Source of the DNA: Kitasatospora aureofaciens
GTDB lineage: Bacteria; Actinomycetota; Actinomycetes; Streptomycetales; Streptomycetaceae
Reading direction: 5' to 3'
Assembly: GCF_019192735.1 (NCBI RefSeq)
Contig: NZ_JAHTKP010000061.1
Coordinates: 1-45,246, forward strand
Length of the DNA stretch: 45,246 nt
Under the pieces are notes generated by a model. It was not told the DNA's origin and searched no databases. It worked only from the letters and a program-made list of their open reading frames with translations. Position 1 is the first letter of the stretch; each line of letters begins with the position of its first letter. Made by a program: the position numbers and the translations under genes. Positions 16,635 through 24,304 of this stretch are shown in pieces.

Positions 16635-16745
16635 GCTCACATCCGAGACCGTAACGGCACCCACGCACCACCGCGCGGCCACCGTCACGGCGCCCACGCA
16701 CCACCGCGCGCCCGCCGTAACGACGCATACGCACCACCGCCCGGC
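16635..16745. repeat. Tandem repeat upstream of the GGCT-like gene
   Basis: Roughly 38 bp units (ACGGCGCCCACGCACCACCG plus CGCGGCC) repeat three times in the divergent intergenic region. It is probably untranslated leader or promoter-proximal minisatellite. Confidence 0.75.
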
Positions 16746-16910
16746 CACCGGTTTGGCCCGGTCCGGTGATCGGCCGGCCCACCCCCGAACCGGCGGCCAC
16801 CCCGCCGCTACGGGTAGCGTTCCGGTTGCATGGCGTTCACCACTCCTCCCTCTCCCGTCACCGCCGTCGCCCTCCCGGACCGCTACCCTTCACCAGCGAA
16901 AACATCCCCA

Positions 16911-16928
16911 AATGCCCGAATCGGCATT
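16911..16928. promoter_or_regulatory. Palindrome in AT-richer divergent region (candidate operator)
   Basis: AATGCC and GGCATT are perfect inverted arms separated by six bases. They lie in the least GC-rich part of the 510 bp region between the GGCT-like gene and the polylysine-synthetase-like gene; an overlapping CGAAT-CGGC-ATTCG palindrome adds symmetry. It probably binds a dimeric regulator or forms part of the promoter. No regulator gene is encoded in the core cluster. Confidence 0.4.
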
Positions 16929-17141
16929 CGAATCGTTCCTCTGCCGGCCCAAACGGCACCGATCATGAGAATTTCCTTTGACCACACCCCAGCTGCATCC
17001 GTCGGCCCCCAGGCCCCGTCATGGTGAATGGGCGCATCACCCCAGGTGACCCCGTACGCGCCCGCACCCGCCCACCCGCAGGTGCCCACCCCTGACCCAG
17101 GAACCCTGATCCAGGAAACCGGAGCCGAGGAAACACCCCCC

Positions 17142-20100
17142 ATGGACGCACGCCAGGACACGGCCGGCCCCAGCACGCTGCACCGCCCCCACCCGGGCTG
17201 GGCGGCCGGCTGGCCGGTGGCCCAGCCCGCCCACCCGCGCAGCCTGCTCGACATCGTCGCCGCCACCGCCGACGCCCACCCGAACGCGCCCGCGCTGGAC
17301 ACCGGCACCGCCGTGCTGGACTACCGCACCCTGCTGCACGAGGTCGACACCCTCGCCGGCGTCCTCGCCGGCCACGGCATCGGATGCGGCGACCGGGTCG
17401 GCGTGCGCATCCCCTCCGGCACCGCCGACCTGTACGTCGCCATCCTCGCCGTGCTGCGCTGCGGCGCCGCCTACGTGCCCGTCGACGCCGACGACCCCGA
17501 CGAGCGCGCCGAGATGATCTGGCACGACGCCCAGGTCTGCGCCGTCATCGGCGCCGAGCGCCGCCTGAGCGCCGGGCCCCTCGCCCGCCCCTCGGGCCGC
17601 CCTGCCTGGCCCTCGCCGGCCGACGACGCGTGGATCATCTTCACCTCCGGCACCACCGGCCGCCCCAAGGGCGTCGCCGTCACCCACCGCAGCGCCGCCG
17701 CTTTCGTCGACGCCGAGGCCCGCCTCTTCCTGCGCCGGCAGCCGCTGGGCCCCGGCGACCGCGTCCTGGCCGGCCTCTCGGTCGCCTTCGACGCCTCCTG
17801 CGAGGAGATGTGGCTGGCCTGGCGCCACGGCGCCTGCCTGGTCCCCGCCCCCCGCTCCCTCGTCAAGGCCGGCACCGACCTCGGCCCCTGGCTCGTCGAG
17901 CGCCGCATCACCGCCGTCTCCACCGTCCCCACCCTGCTCGCCCTGTGGCCGCAGGAATGCCTGGACGCGGTGCGCCTGATCATCGTCGGCGGCGAGGCCT
18001 GCCCCGCCGAACTCGTCGAGCGCCTGGCCGTGCCCGGCCGCGAGTTCTGGAACACCTACGGCCCCACCGAGACCACCGTCGTCGCCACCGCCGCCCGCAT
18101 GATGCCCGGCGAACCGGTACGCATCGGCGCGCCCCTGGACGGCTGGGAGATCGCCGTCGTCGACCCGGCCGGCAACCCCGTCCCCCGGTACGAGACCGGC
18201 GAACTCCTCATCAGCGGCATCGGCTGCGCCCGCTACCTCGACCCCGCCAAGGACGCCGAGAAGTTCAGCCCCCACCCGGTGTTCGCCTCCCCGCGCGTCT
18301 ACCGCAGCGGCGACCTCGTGCGCAACGACCCCGAGGGCCTGGTCTTCGTCGGCCGCGCCGACGACCAGGTCAAACTCGCCGGCCGGCGCATCGAACTCGG
18401 CGAGATCGACGCCGCCCTCCAGGCCCTGCCCGGCATCCGCGCCGCGGCCGCCGCCGTCCGCAAGACCCCCGCCGGCGCCGACCTGCTGGTCGGCTACCTC
18501 GTCCCGCAGCCCGCCGCCGTCCCCGACCTGGCCGCCGCCCGCCACCAGCTGCTGGAGCGCCTGCCCGCCCCGCTCGTGCCGGTCCTCGCCCTCGTCGACT
18601 CGCTGCCCACCAAAACCTCCGGCAAGGTCGACCGAGGCGCCCTGCCCTGGCCGCTGGCCACCACCGGCACCCAGGACAACCCCGCCGCCGGCCCCCTGGA
18701 GGGCACCGCCGGCTGGCTCGCCGGCCACTGGGAGGCCCTGCTCGGCATGACCCCCGGCGCCGGCGACGACTTCTTCGCCCTCGGCGGCTCCAGCCTCACC
18801 GCCGCCCGCCTCGTCTCCGAACTGCGCACCCGCTACCCCGGCGTCTCCGTCGCCGACCTCTACGCCCACCCCGTCCTTGGCGCGCTCGCCGCCCACCTGG
18901 ACACCCTCGCGCCCCCGCAGTGCGACACCCACGCCCCGGCCGCACCACCCGCCCCCGCCCGGCAGGTGCGCCGCACCCCCGCCGGCGCCGGCCTGTGGCA
19001 GACCCTCGCCCTCGCCGGCCTGTTCACCCTCGCCGGCCTGCGCTGGGTCCTCGTCCTCGCCGCCCTGGACAACCTCACCGGCGCCCACCTGCCCTGGGCC
19101 CCCCACTCCCCGTGGTGGCCCGTCGCCGCCGGCCTCCTCCTCTTCTACAGCGCCCCCGGCCGCACCCTCCTCGCAGCCTTCGCCGCCCGCCTGCTCACCG
19201 CCGGCATCCGCCCCGGCAGCCACCCCCGCGGCGGCCACGTCCACCTGCGCCTGTGGACCGCGGAGCGCACCGTCGCCCTCTTCGGCGTCGCCACCCTCGC
19301 CGGCACCCCCTGGGCCGCCCGCTACGGCCGCGCCGTCGGCTGCCGCATCGGCCGAGGCGTCCACCTGCACACCCTGCCCCCCGTCACCGGCCTCGCCCGC
19401 CTCGCCGCCGGCGCCACCCTCGAATCCGAGGTCGACATCGCCGGCTGGTGGCTGGACGGCGACATCCTCCACCTCGGCCACATCGACGTCGGCGAAGGCG
19501 CCCGCATCGGCACCCGCGCCACCCTCATGCCCGGCGCCCGCATCGGCGCCGGCGCCGACATCGCCCCCGGCTCCTGCGTCACCGCCACCGTCCCCGCCCG
19601 CGAACACTGGCACGGCTCCCCGGCCCGACCCGCCCCCGACACCCCCACCGGCTGGCCCCCGCACGCCCCCGCCCGCCGCCGGCGCGGCCCCTGGGGCCTC
19701 GCCTACGGCATCGGCCTGACCGCCTTCGGCGTCCTGCCCATCGCCGCCGCCCTGCCCGCCCTCGCGATCATCTACCCGATGATCGACGCCGACCGCACCC
19801 TCGGCCAGGTCCTCCTCCAGCTCCTGCCCCTCACCGTCCCCCTCACCGCCCTCACCCTCCTGTGCCACGCCACCCTCATAGCGCTGGCCGTGCGCCTCCT
19901 CTCCCTGCCGCTGCGCCCCGGCTACCACCCCGCCCACGGCGGCGTCGCCTTCTGCGCCTGGGCCGTCCACCGCCTCACCGACACCGCCCGCCGCTCCCTC
20001 TTCCCCCTCTACGCCAGCCTCTTCACCCCGCTGTGGCTGCGCCTGCTCGGGGCCAGGATCGGCCGGCGCGTCGAGGCCTCCACGGTCCTCGCCCTGCCCG

Positions 20101-21128
20101 GCCTGATGCGCGTGGACGACGGCGCCTTCCTCGCCGACGACACCCTCGTCGCCCCCTACGAGGTCCGCGACGGCTGGCTGCACCTGGGCCCCGCCCACGT
20201 CGGACGCCGCTCCTTCGTCGGCAACTCCGGCATCGTCGGCCCCGGCCGCCACCTGCCCGACAACTGCCTCGTCGGCGTCCTGTCCGACACCCCCGCCCAC
20301 GCCCCCGAAGGCTCCTCCTGGCTCGGCCGCCCCGCCTTCGCCCTGCCCCGCGTCGCCGACACCGGCGGCGAGGCCCGCACCTACGACCCGCCCAGGCGCC
20401 TGATGTGGGCGCGCGCCGGCGTCGAACTCTGCCGCCTGCTGCCCCTCATCCTGGCCGCCGTCCTCGGCGACCTCGTCTTCCTCGCCCTCCAGGCCGTCCG
20501 CGACGACTACGGCATCCCCACCACCCTGGCCGCCGCCGGGGTGATACTCGCCGCCGCCGCCGTCATCGCCTGCGCCATCACCACCGCCGCCAAGTGGCTG
20601 CTCGTCGGACGCTTCCGCACCGCCGAACACCCCCTCTGGTCCTCCTTCGTCTGGCGCAACGAGCTCTACGACACCTTCGTCGAGGAACTCGCCATGCCCT
20701 TCGGCGGCTCCAGCATCACCGGCACCCCCTACCTGAACCTGTGGCTGCGCAGCCTCGGCGCCCGCATCGGCCGCGGCGTGTGGTGCGAGACCCACTGGCT
20801 GCCCGAGAGCGACCTCGTCACCGTCGAGGCCGGCGCCAGCGTCAACCGCGGCACCGTCCTGCAGACCCACCTCTTCCACGACCGCGTCATGCGCCTGGGC
20901 ACCGTCCACCTCGGCGCCGGCTCCACCACCGGGCCGCACTCCATCGTGCTGCTCAACTCCTCCCTCGGCGCCGGCACCACGGTGGGCCCCGCCTCCCTGG
21001 TCATGCGCGGCGAGAACGTCCCCGGCTCCACCCGCTGGCTCGGCAACCCCGTCGCCGCCTGGACCGCCGACCCCACCCCGCCCGCCGGCCGCCGCGCCGC
21101 CCGCGGACGCCGCCGCGCCGGAGTGTGA
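17142..21128 (+). CDS. Epsilon-poly-L-lysine-synthetase-like NRPS (Pls family)
   Basis: A 1328-residue membrane NRPS-like enzyme, close to the roughly 1300 residues of Pls. It is predicted to activate a basic amino acid and link it through a side-chain amine into a homopolymer. Order: adenylation about 33-520 (FTSGTTGRPKGVAV near 170, NTYGPTETT near 305, YRSGDLV, PTKTSGKVD); carrier (FFALGGSS near 547); then six membrane segments near 620-640, 660-685, 850-880, 890-920, 1096-1118 and 1127-1155, separating three hexapeptide-repeat acetyltransferase-like domains in place of a condensation domain. Read by eye, the specificity residues are D-A-E-S-I-V-T-V-V-K, similar to what I recall for lysine-specific Pls. 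ATG 17142 is chosen because it gives the same N-terminal length as Pls and GAGGA lies upstream; ATG 17028 has no good Shine-Dalgarno. It is divergent from the GGCT-PKS genes. Confidence 0.9.
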   Translation: MDARQDTAGPSTLHRPHPGWAAGWPVAQPAHPRSLLDIVAATADAHPNAPALDTGTAVLDYRTLLHEVDTLAGVLAGHGIGCGDRVGVRIPSGTADLYVAILAVLRCGAAYVPVDADDPDERAEMIWHDAQVCAVIGAERRLSAGPLARPSGRPAWPSPADDAWIIFTSGTTGRPKGVAVTHRSAAAFVDAEARLFLRRQPLGPGDRVLAGLSVAFDASCEEMWLAWRHGACLVPAPRSLVKAGTDLGPWLVERRITAVSTVPTLLALWPQECLDAVRLIIVGGEACPAELVERLAVPGREFWNTYGPTETTVVATAARMMPGEPVRIGAPLDGWEIAVVDPAGNPVPRYETGELLISGIGCARYLDPAKDAEKFSPHPVFASPRVYRSGDLVRNDPEGLVFVGRADDQVKLAGRRIELGEIDAALQALPGIRAAAAAVRKTPAGADLLVGYLVPQPAAVPDLAAARHQLLERLPAPLVPVLALVDSLPTKTSGKVDRGALPWPLATTGTQDNPAAGPLEGTAGWLAGHWEALLGMTPGAGDDFFALGGSSLTAARLVSELRTRYPGVSVADLYAHPVLGALAAHLDTLAPPQCDTHAPAAPPAPARQVRRTPAGAGLWQTLALAGLFTLAGLRWVLVLAALDNLTGAHLPWAPHSPWWPVAAGLLLFYSAPGRTLLAAFAARLLTAGIRPGSHPRGGHVHLRLWTAERTVALFGVATLAGTPWAARYGRAVGCRIGRGVHLHTLPPVTGLARLAAGATLESEVDIAGWWLDGDILHLGHIDVGEGARIGTRATLMPGARIGAGADIAPGSCVTATVPAREHWHGSPARPAPDTPTGWPPHAPARRRRGPWGLAYGIGLTAFGVLPIAAALPALAIIYPMIDADRTLGQVLLQLLPLTVPLTALTLLCHATLIALAVRLLSLPLRPGYHPAHGGVAFCAWAVHRLTDTARRSLFPLYASLFTPLWLRLLGARIGRRVEASTVLALPGLMRVDDGAFLADDTLVAPYEVRDGWLHLGPAHVGRRSFVGNSGIVGPGRHLPDNCLVGVLSDTPAHAPEGSSWLGRPAFALPRVADTGGEARTYDPPRRLMWARAGVELCRLLPLILAAVLGDLVFLALQAVRDDYGIPTTLAAAGVILAAAAVIACAITTAAKWLLVGRFRTAEHPLWSSFVWRNELYDTFVEELAMPFGGSSITGTPYLNLWLRSLGARIGRGVWCETHWLPESDLVTVEAGASVNRGTVLQTHLFHDRVMRLGTVHLGAGSTTGPHSIVLLNSSLGAGTTVGPASLVMRGENVPGSTRWLGNPVAAWTADPTPPAGRRAARGRRRAGV

Positions 21129-21229
21129 CACAGCTCACGCACACAGGGCGATGAGTGCGCGGTGCGGCCACGGTCCTAACCCGTGACCGCACCGCGCACC
21201 ACTGTCCGCTCCGGAAGGACACCGCGACC

Positions 21230-21442
21230 ATGACCGCACCCGTGAAGGGCCCCGCCAGCTACTTCCCCTCCATCGAGAAGAAGTACGGCCGCCCCGTCGC
21301 CGAGTGGAAGGACCTCATCCGCTCCTCCCCGCTCACCAAGCACATGGAACTCGTCGCCTGGCTCAAGACCGACCACGGCCTCGGCCACGGCCACGCCAAC
21401 GCCCTCGTCGCCCACACTCTCGCCGAGAACACCGCCCCCTGA
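21230..21442 (+). CDS. DUF4287 small protein
   Basis: A 70-residue protein with ATG 21230 and GGAAGGA upstream. It is recognised by PASYFPSIEKKYGRPVAEWK and then WLKTDHGLGHGHANALVAH, the hallmark of DUF4287. Function unknown; family members are short soluble proteins, often stand-alone or fused to a DUF5655 domain. It lies 101 bp downstream of the Pls-like gene on the same strand and ahead of a strong terminator, so cotranscription is possible. Confidence 0.9.
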   Translation: MTAPVKGPASYFPSIEKKYGRPVAEWKDLIRSSPLTKHMELVAWLKTDHGLGHGHANALVAHTLAENTAP

Positions 21443-21456
21443 CCCGCCCGCCTCCC

Positions 21457-21495
21457 CGTCACCCCGCCCCGCATCCCGCGGCCGGCGGGGTGACG
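21457..21495. terminator. Bidirectional terminator hairpin
   Basis: Arms CGTCACCCCGCC (21457-21468) and GGCGGGGTGACG (21484-21495) form a perfect 12 bp stem with a 15-base loop. It sits between the convergent DUF4287 and flavin reductase genes. Confidence 0.8.
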
Positions 21496-21527
21496 GCGTT
21501 TCGGGGCGCCGGGCCCCGGCCTTGAGG

Positions 21528-22166
21528 TCAAGCCCGCGCCGGGGCCAGCCGGCCCGGCATCTGCCAGCCCTCGGCGAGGCGGGAGGGCCGCAGGCGCCGC
21601 CCGTCGCCGAAGAACTCGCAGAACTTCATGATCAGCGGGTCCCAGCCGAGCGGGTCGACGTAGTGGTCGGTGCCGGGCACGATCAGGGCCTCGTCCACGT
21701 GCGCCCGCACCACCTCCACCTCGAACGCGGTGCAGCGCTCGTTGCCCGCCAGCGGGGTGGCCGCGGCCAGACGGCACTCCAGCTGGACGGGGCACTCGGC
21801 GGCGCGCGGGGCGCGCACCAGCTCGCCCGGCTGCTCGGTCAGGCCCGCGGCGGCGAACTTGCGCGGCTCGAAGCGGTAGCCCTGCTGCCGCTTGAAGTCG
21901 GTGACCACCGGGTTGCCGGTCAGCAGCGCCAGGCGGTCCACCGCGTCGACCATCGCCGAGGACGGCAGGTTGAGCACGCACTCGCCCTCGCGCAGCAGGT
22001 TCACGGCGCTCTGCGTGCTGTTGCCCAGCCCCAGCACGCAGGAGTGGCCGAGCCACCACGCGGAGGACATCGGCGCCAGGTTCGCGCTGCCGTCCGCGTT
22101 GCGGGAGCCGATCAGCACCACCGGGGTGCCGAAGTAGAGGACCTTGAGATCGATGACCTTGTGCAT
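21528..22166 (-). CDS. Flavin reductase-like (FMN-binding split barrel) protein
   Basis: A 212-residue cytoplasmic protein of the flavin reductase/DIM6-NTAB group, which binds FMN and often supplies reduced flavin to monooxygenases. Visible: YFGTPVVLIGSRNADGSANL, then APMSSAWWLG, GLGNSTQSAVNLLREGECVL, and a C-terminal MKFCEFFGDGRRLRPSRLAE. Start ATG 22166 is chosen (MHKVIDLKVLYF); the frame continues upstream but with low-complexity, non-homologous sequence. Two FAD monooxygenases lie 4-7 kb away, but no operon link is visible. Confidence 0.85.
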   Translation of the reverse strand: MHKVIDLKVLYFGTPVVLIGSRNADGSANLAPMSSAWWLGHSCVLGLGNSTQSAVNLLREGECVLNLPSSAMVDAVDRLALLTGNPVVTDFKRQQGYRFEPRKFAAAGLTEQPGELVRAPRAAECPVQLECRLAAATPLAGNERCTAFEVEVVRAHVDEALIVPGTDHYVDPLGWDPLIMKFCEFFGDGRRLRPSRLAEGWQMPGRLAPARA

Positions 22167-22242
22167 GCCCCCGACCCTGCCCCCGCCCGCCCCCGGGCCG
22201 CTGGCGGTGATCGGACATCCAGTTCGCGCCCCGGCGGGTCCG

Positions 22243-22863
22243 TCAGCTGCCCGGCCTGCCCTTGGAGACGAACAGCTCCACCGTCGAGCCCGTCGGCACC
22301 GTGGCACCGGCGCGCGGCTCGGCGTTGATGACCGTGCCGGCGGGCACGTTCCAGTCGGTGAACTCGTGGACCTCGCAGTGCAGTCCGGCCGCGTCCAGCT
22401 GCTTGACGGCCGCGGCCCGCGTCAGGCCGGCGACCGACGGCACGGCCACCGGCGCACCGTCGCCGACGAGCGGCGCGACCGGGCTCGGCGTGCCCTCGCC
22501 GGGCGTGCCGCTGGGCGTGCCCTCGCCGGGCGCGGGCGACGACGCGACCGGCGACGGCGCGACCGGCGACGGCGTGCCCGACGTGGCCGGCGCGTGCGCC
22601 GCCGGGACACCGCCCGCCGGCCCGGAGGCGGGCCCGGAGGCGGGCCCCGGGGACGGCGAGGCGGCGAGCAGCGCCCCGCCCGTCCCGATCGCGGCCACCG
22701 CCGCGGCGGCCACCACCCCGGTCAGGACGGCGCGCCGGCGCGCGGTGCGCCGCCGGATGCCGGCGGCATCGATGACAGGGGCCGGGACGTGGTCGGCGAA
22801 CGAGGTCATGGCGGAGACAAGCTCCTTCTCGAAGTCGGGATCGGGGGGCGGCAGACGGGTCAT
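22243..22863 (-). CDS. Membrane-anchored PASTA-domain protein, sigma-factor partner
   Basis: A 206-residue protein translated from an ATG overlapping the stop of the SigE-type sigma gene (ATGA). Order: cytoplasmic N-terminus (PDPDFEKELVSAMTSFADHV), Arg-rich RRRTARRRAV, one membrane helix (TGVVAAAAVAAIGTGGALL), a Pro/Ser/Gly-rich external stalk with GEGTPSGTPGEG repeats, and a C-terminal PASTA domain (VAVPSVAGLTRAAAVKQLDA to GSTVELFVSKG). PASTA domains bind peptidoglycan fragments or beta-lactam-like ligands. Coupling to the sigma factor suggests a cell-wall-sensing membrane partner, perhaps an unconventional anti-sigma; this is an inference, as no ZAS zinc motif is visible. Confidence 0.85.
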   Translation of the reverse strand: MTRLPPPDPDFEKELVSAMTSFADHVPAPVIDAAGIRRRTARRRAVLTGVVAAAAVAAIGTGGALLAASPSPGPASGPASGPAGGVPAAHAPATSGTPSPVAPSPVASSPAPGEGTPSGTPGEGTPSPVAPLVGDGAPVAVPSVAGLTRAAAVKQLDAAGLHCEVHEFTDWNVPAGTVINAEPRAGATVPTGSTVELFVSKGRPGS

Positions 22864-23408
22864 CGGGCACCTTCACGCGAGGTCAGCGGGGCGGGCGGGG
22901 CGTCCTGCCGGGGCAGCACGGCCCGCAGTTTCGCCAGGCCCCGGGCGAGCTGGGAGCGCACCGCACCGGGGGAGACGTCGAGCGTCCGCGCGATCTCCCG
23001 GTCCCCCAGGTCGTGGAGGTAGTACAGGACGACCACCGTGCGCATCCCCATCGGCAGCGTGTGCAGCGCCGCGACGAGCTCCTCCCGCAGCTCCACCGAC
23101 CGGTAGGCATCACGCGGATCCGCACGCTCGGCCGGCGGGACCGCCGCGGTCCGCTCACCGGGACGGTTCAGGCGCCGCCACCGGTCGTTGGCCAGGTTCA
23201 CCACGATCCGCCGCACGTACGCCTCAGGAGAATCCGAGGCCGCCACCCGCCGCCAGTGCCGGCACACGCGCTCCAGCGCCTCCTGCACCAGGTCCTCCGC
23301 GGCGTACGCGTCCCCGGTCAGCACGTACGCCGTCCGGAACAGCGCACCCGAGCGCTGCTCCACGAACTCGACGAAGTCGATCCCGGGACTGGCCCTGCGC
23401 AGCCTCAC
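22860..23408 (-). CDS. SigE-family ECF RNA polymerase sigma factor
   Basis: A 182-residue sigma factor with GTG start. Region 2 is seen as FVEFVEQRSGALFRTAYVLT, GDAYAAEDLVQEAL and YVRRIVVNLANDRWRR; region 4 as ALHTLPMGMRTVVVLYYLHD, LGDREIARTLDVSPGAVRSQ and LARGLAKLR. The VEFVEQRSGALFRTAYLLTG pattern is typical of the actinobacterial SigE-family group. It is translationally coupled to the PASTA protein. No obvious anti-sigma zinc-binding gene is adjacent. Confidence 0.95.
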   Translation of the reverse strand: MRLRRASPGIDFVEFVEQRSGALFRTAYVLTGDAYAAEDLVQEALERVCRHWRRVAASDSPEAYVRRIVVNLANDRWRRLNRPGERTAAVPPAERADPRDAYRSVELREELVAALHTLPMGMRTVVVLYYLHDLGDREIARTLDVSPGAVRSQLARGLAKLRAVLPRQDAPPAPLTSREGAR

Positions 23409-23665
23409 CCGCCGCCCCCGCTTTCCTCACGCGTCGTCATCCTCACGCCCCGCCATGACCGCGTACGGCGCCCGTCCGCTGCACCGGCGCACCCGAAGTG
23501 ACGTAACTCACGCCCGACCGAGGGCGCCGAACACCCTCCTCCGGGCCCGCGCCACAGCACCCCCGAAACCCCGAAACCCCCTACCCGCCACGGCCTTTCC
23601 GGCGAACGGCGACGCCCGCGAGCACGGGTATAGGGTGAGGACCCGTTGGCCGGGAGGGGGACGGC

Positions 23666-24066
23666 GTGAAGGTCAGCCGGCAGCAGGTGTCCGCGTGGCG
23701 GATGCGACGCCAGTACCTGGACCCGCGCAGCGAGCACACCGCGAGCGCGATCGTCAGCCGACTGTGCGGCGTGCAGGCCCAGGTGTGGAGCGCCGCCGAA
23801 CTGGCCGTCGCCCTGCGGCAGTCGACACCCGACGAAAACAGCGTCGACCACGGCGTCGCCGACCTCGCCCTGATGAAGACCTGGGCCGTACGCGGGACCC
23901 TGCACCTGCTGCGCCCGAGCGACGCCGGCGCCTACCTGTCGCTCGTGGCCTGGTGGTCACCCCGTTCCCGGACGCCGGCGCCCTGCCGCTGAAGGCGGTC
24001 GAGCAGGAGGCGGCGCACGTCGCCCGCGCGAGCGGCCTGGCCGGGCTGACGGTCCGCATCGCCTGA
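23666..24066 (+). pseudogene. Winged-helix DNA-binding (HTH_42/AlkZ-like) gene, internally deleted
   Basis: The first ~95 codons from GTG 23666 read as a normal family start: MKVSRQQVSAWRMRRQYL, GVQAQVWSAAELAVALRQ, MKTWAVRGTLHLLRPSDAG, AYLSLVA. Near 23950 the sequence jumps to a different frame reading VVTPFPDAGALPLKAVEQEA and ending GLTVRIA, which looks like the family C-terminus. Intact relatives are about 350-400 residues, so roughly 0.8 kb has been lost with a frameshift. AlkZ relatives are DNA glycosylases that unhook interstrand crosslinks in some antibiotic producers; this copy cannot work. Confidence 0.7.
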
Positions 24067-24250
24067 CCGGACCGACCGGACGGGGCGGCGGCATGAACAC
24101 CCGCCGGGCGCCGGGCGCCGGGAGCGTCCCCGCGCTTCAGCCCGTCGCCGTTGCCTCGCCGGCCAGGAAGAAGTCGCGGGCAAGGCGTACCAGTGCGAAC
24201 GCATGCGCAACCTCCCGTGGTGACCTCAACGGCCCGCATCCTGGCACCCG
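24067..24250. other. Intergenic, no confident gene
   Basis: Only short readings are seen. A minus-strand tail AHAFALVRLARDFFLAGEAT with a stop near 24150 looks protein-like but has no start or family and may be another gene scrap. Confidence 0.3.
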
Positions 24251-24297
24251 CCACTGACATGTCCGCACCCCGCCGTGGGGTGCGGACATGTCAGTGG
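24251..24297. terminator. Perfect 21 bp stem terminator
   Basis: Positions 24251-24271 and 24277-24297 are perfect inverted repeats (CCACTGACATGTCCGCACCC type) with loop GCCGT. It stands between the pseudogene region and the end of the minus-strand sigma operon, just before the membrane partner's stop at 24305. Confidence 0.85.
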
Positions 24298-24304
24298 GCC
24301 GGGC

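Noticed and set aside
17037..21154. Minus-strand and second plus-strand frames of more than 1200 residues over the Pls-like gene
   Set aside because: Antisense and frame shadows; the 17142 frame has every adenylation, carrier and hexapeptide motif.
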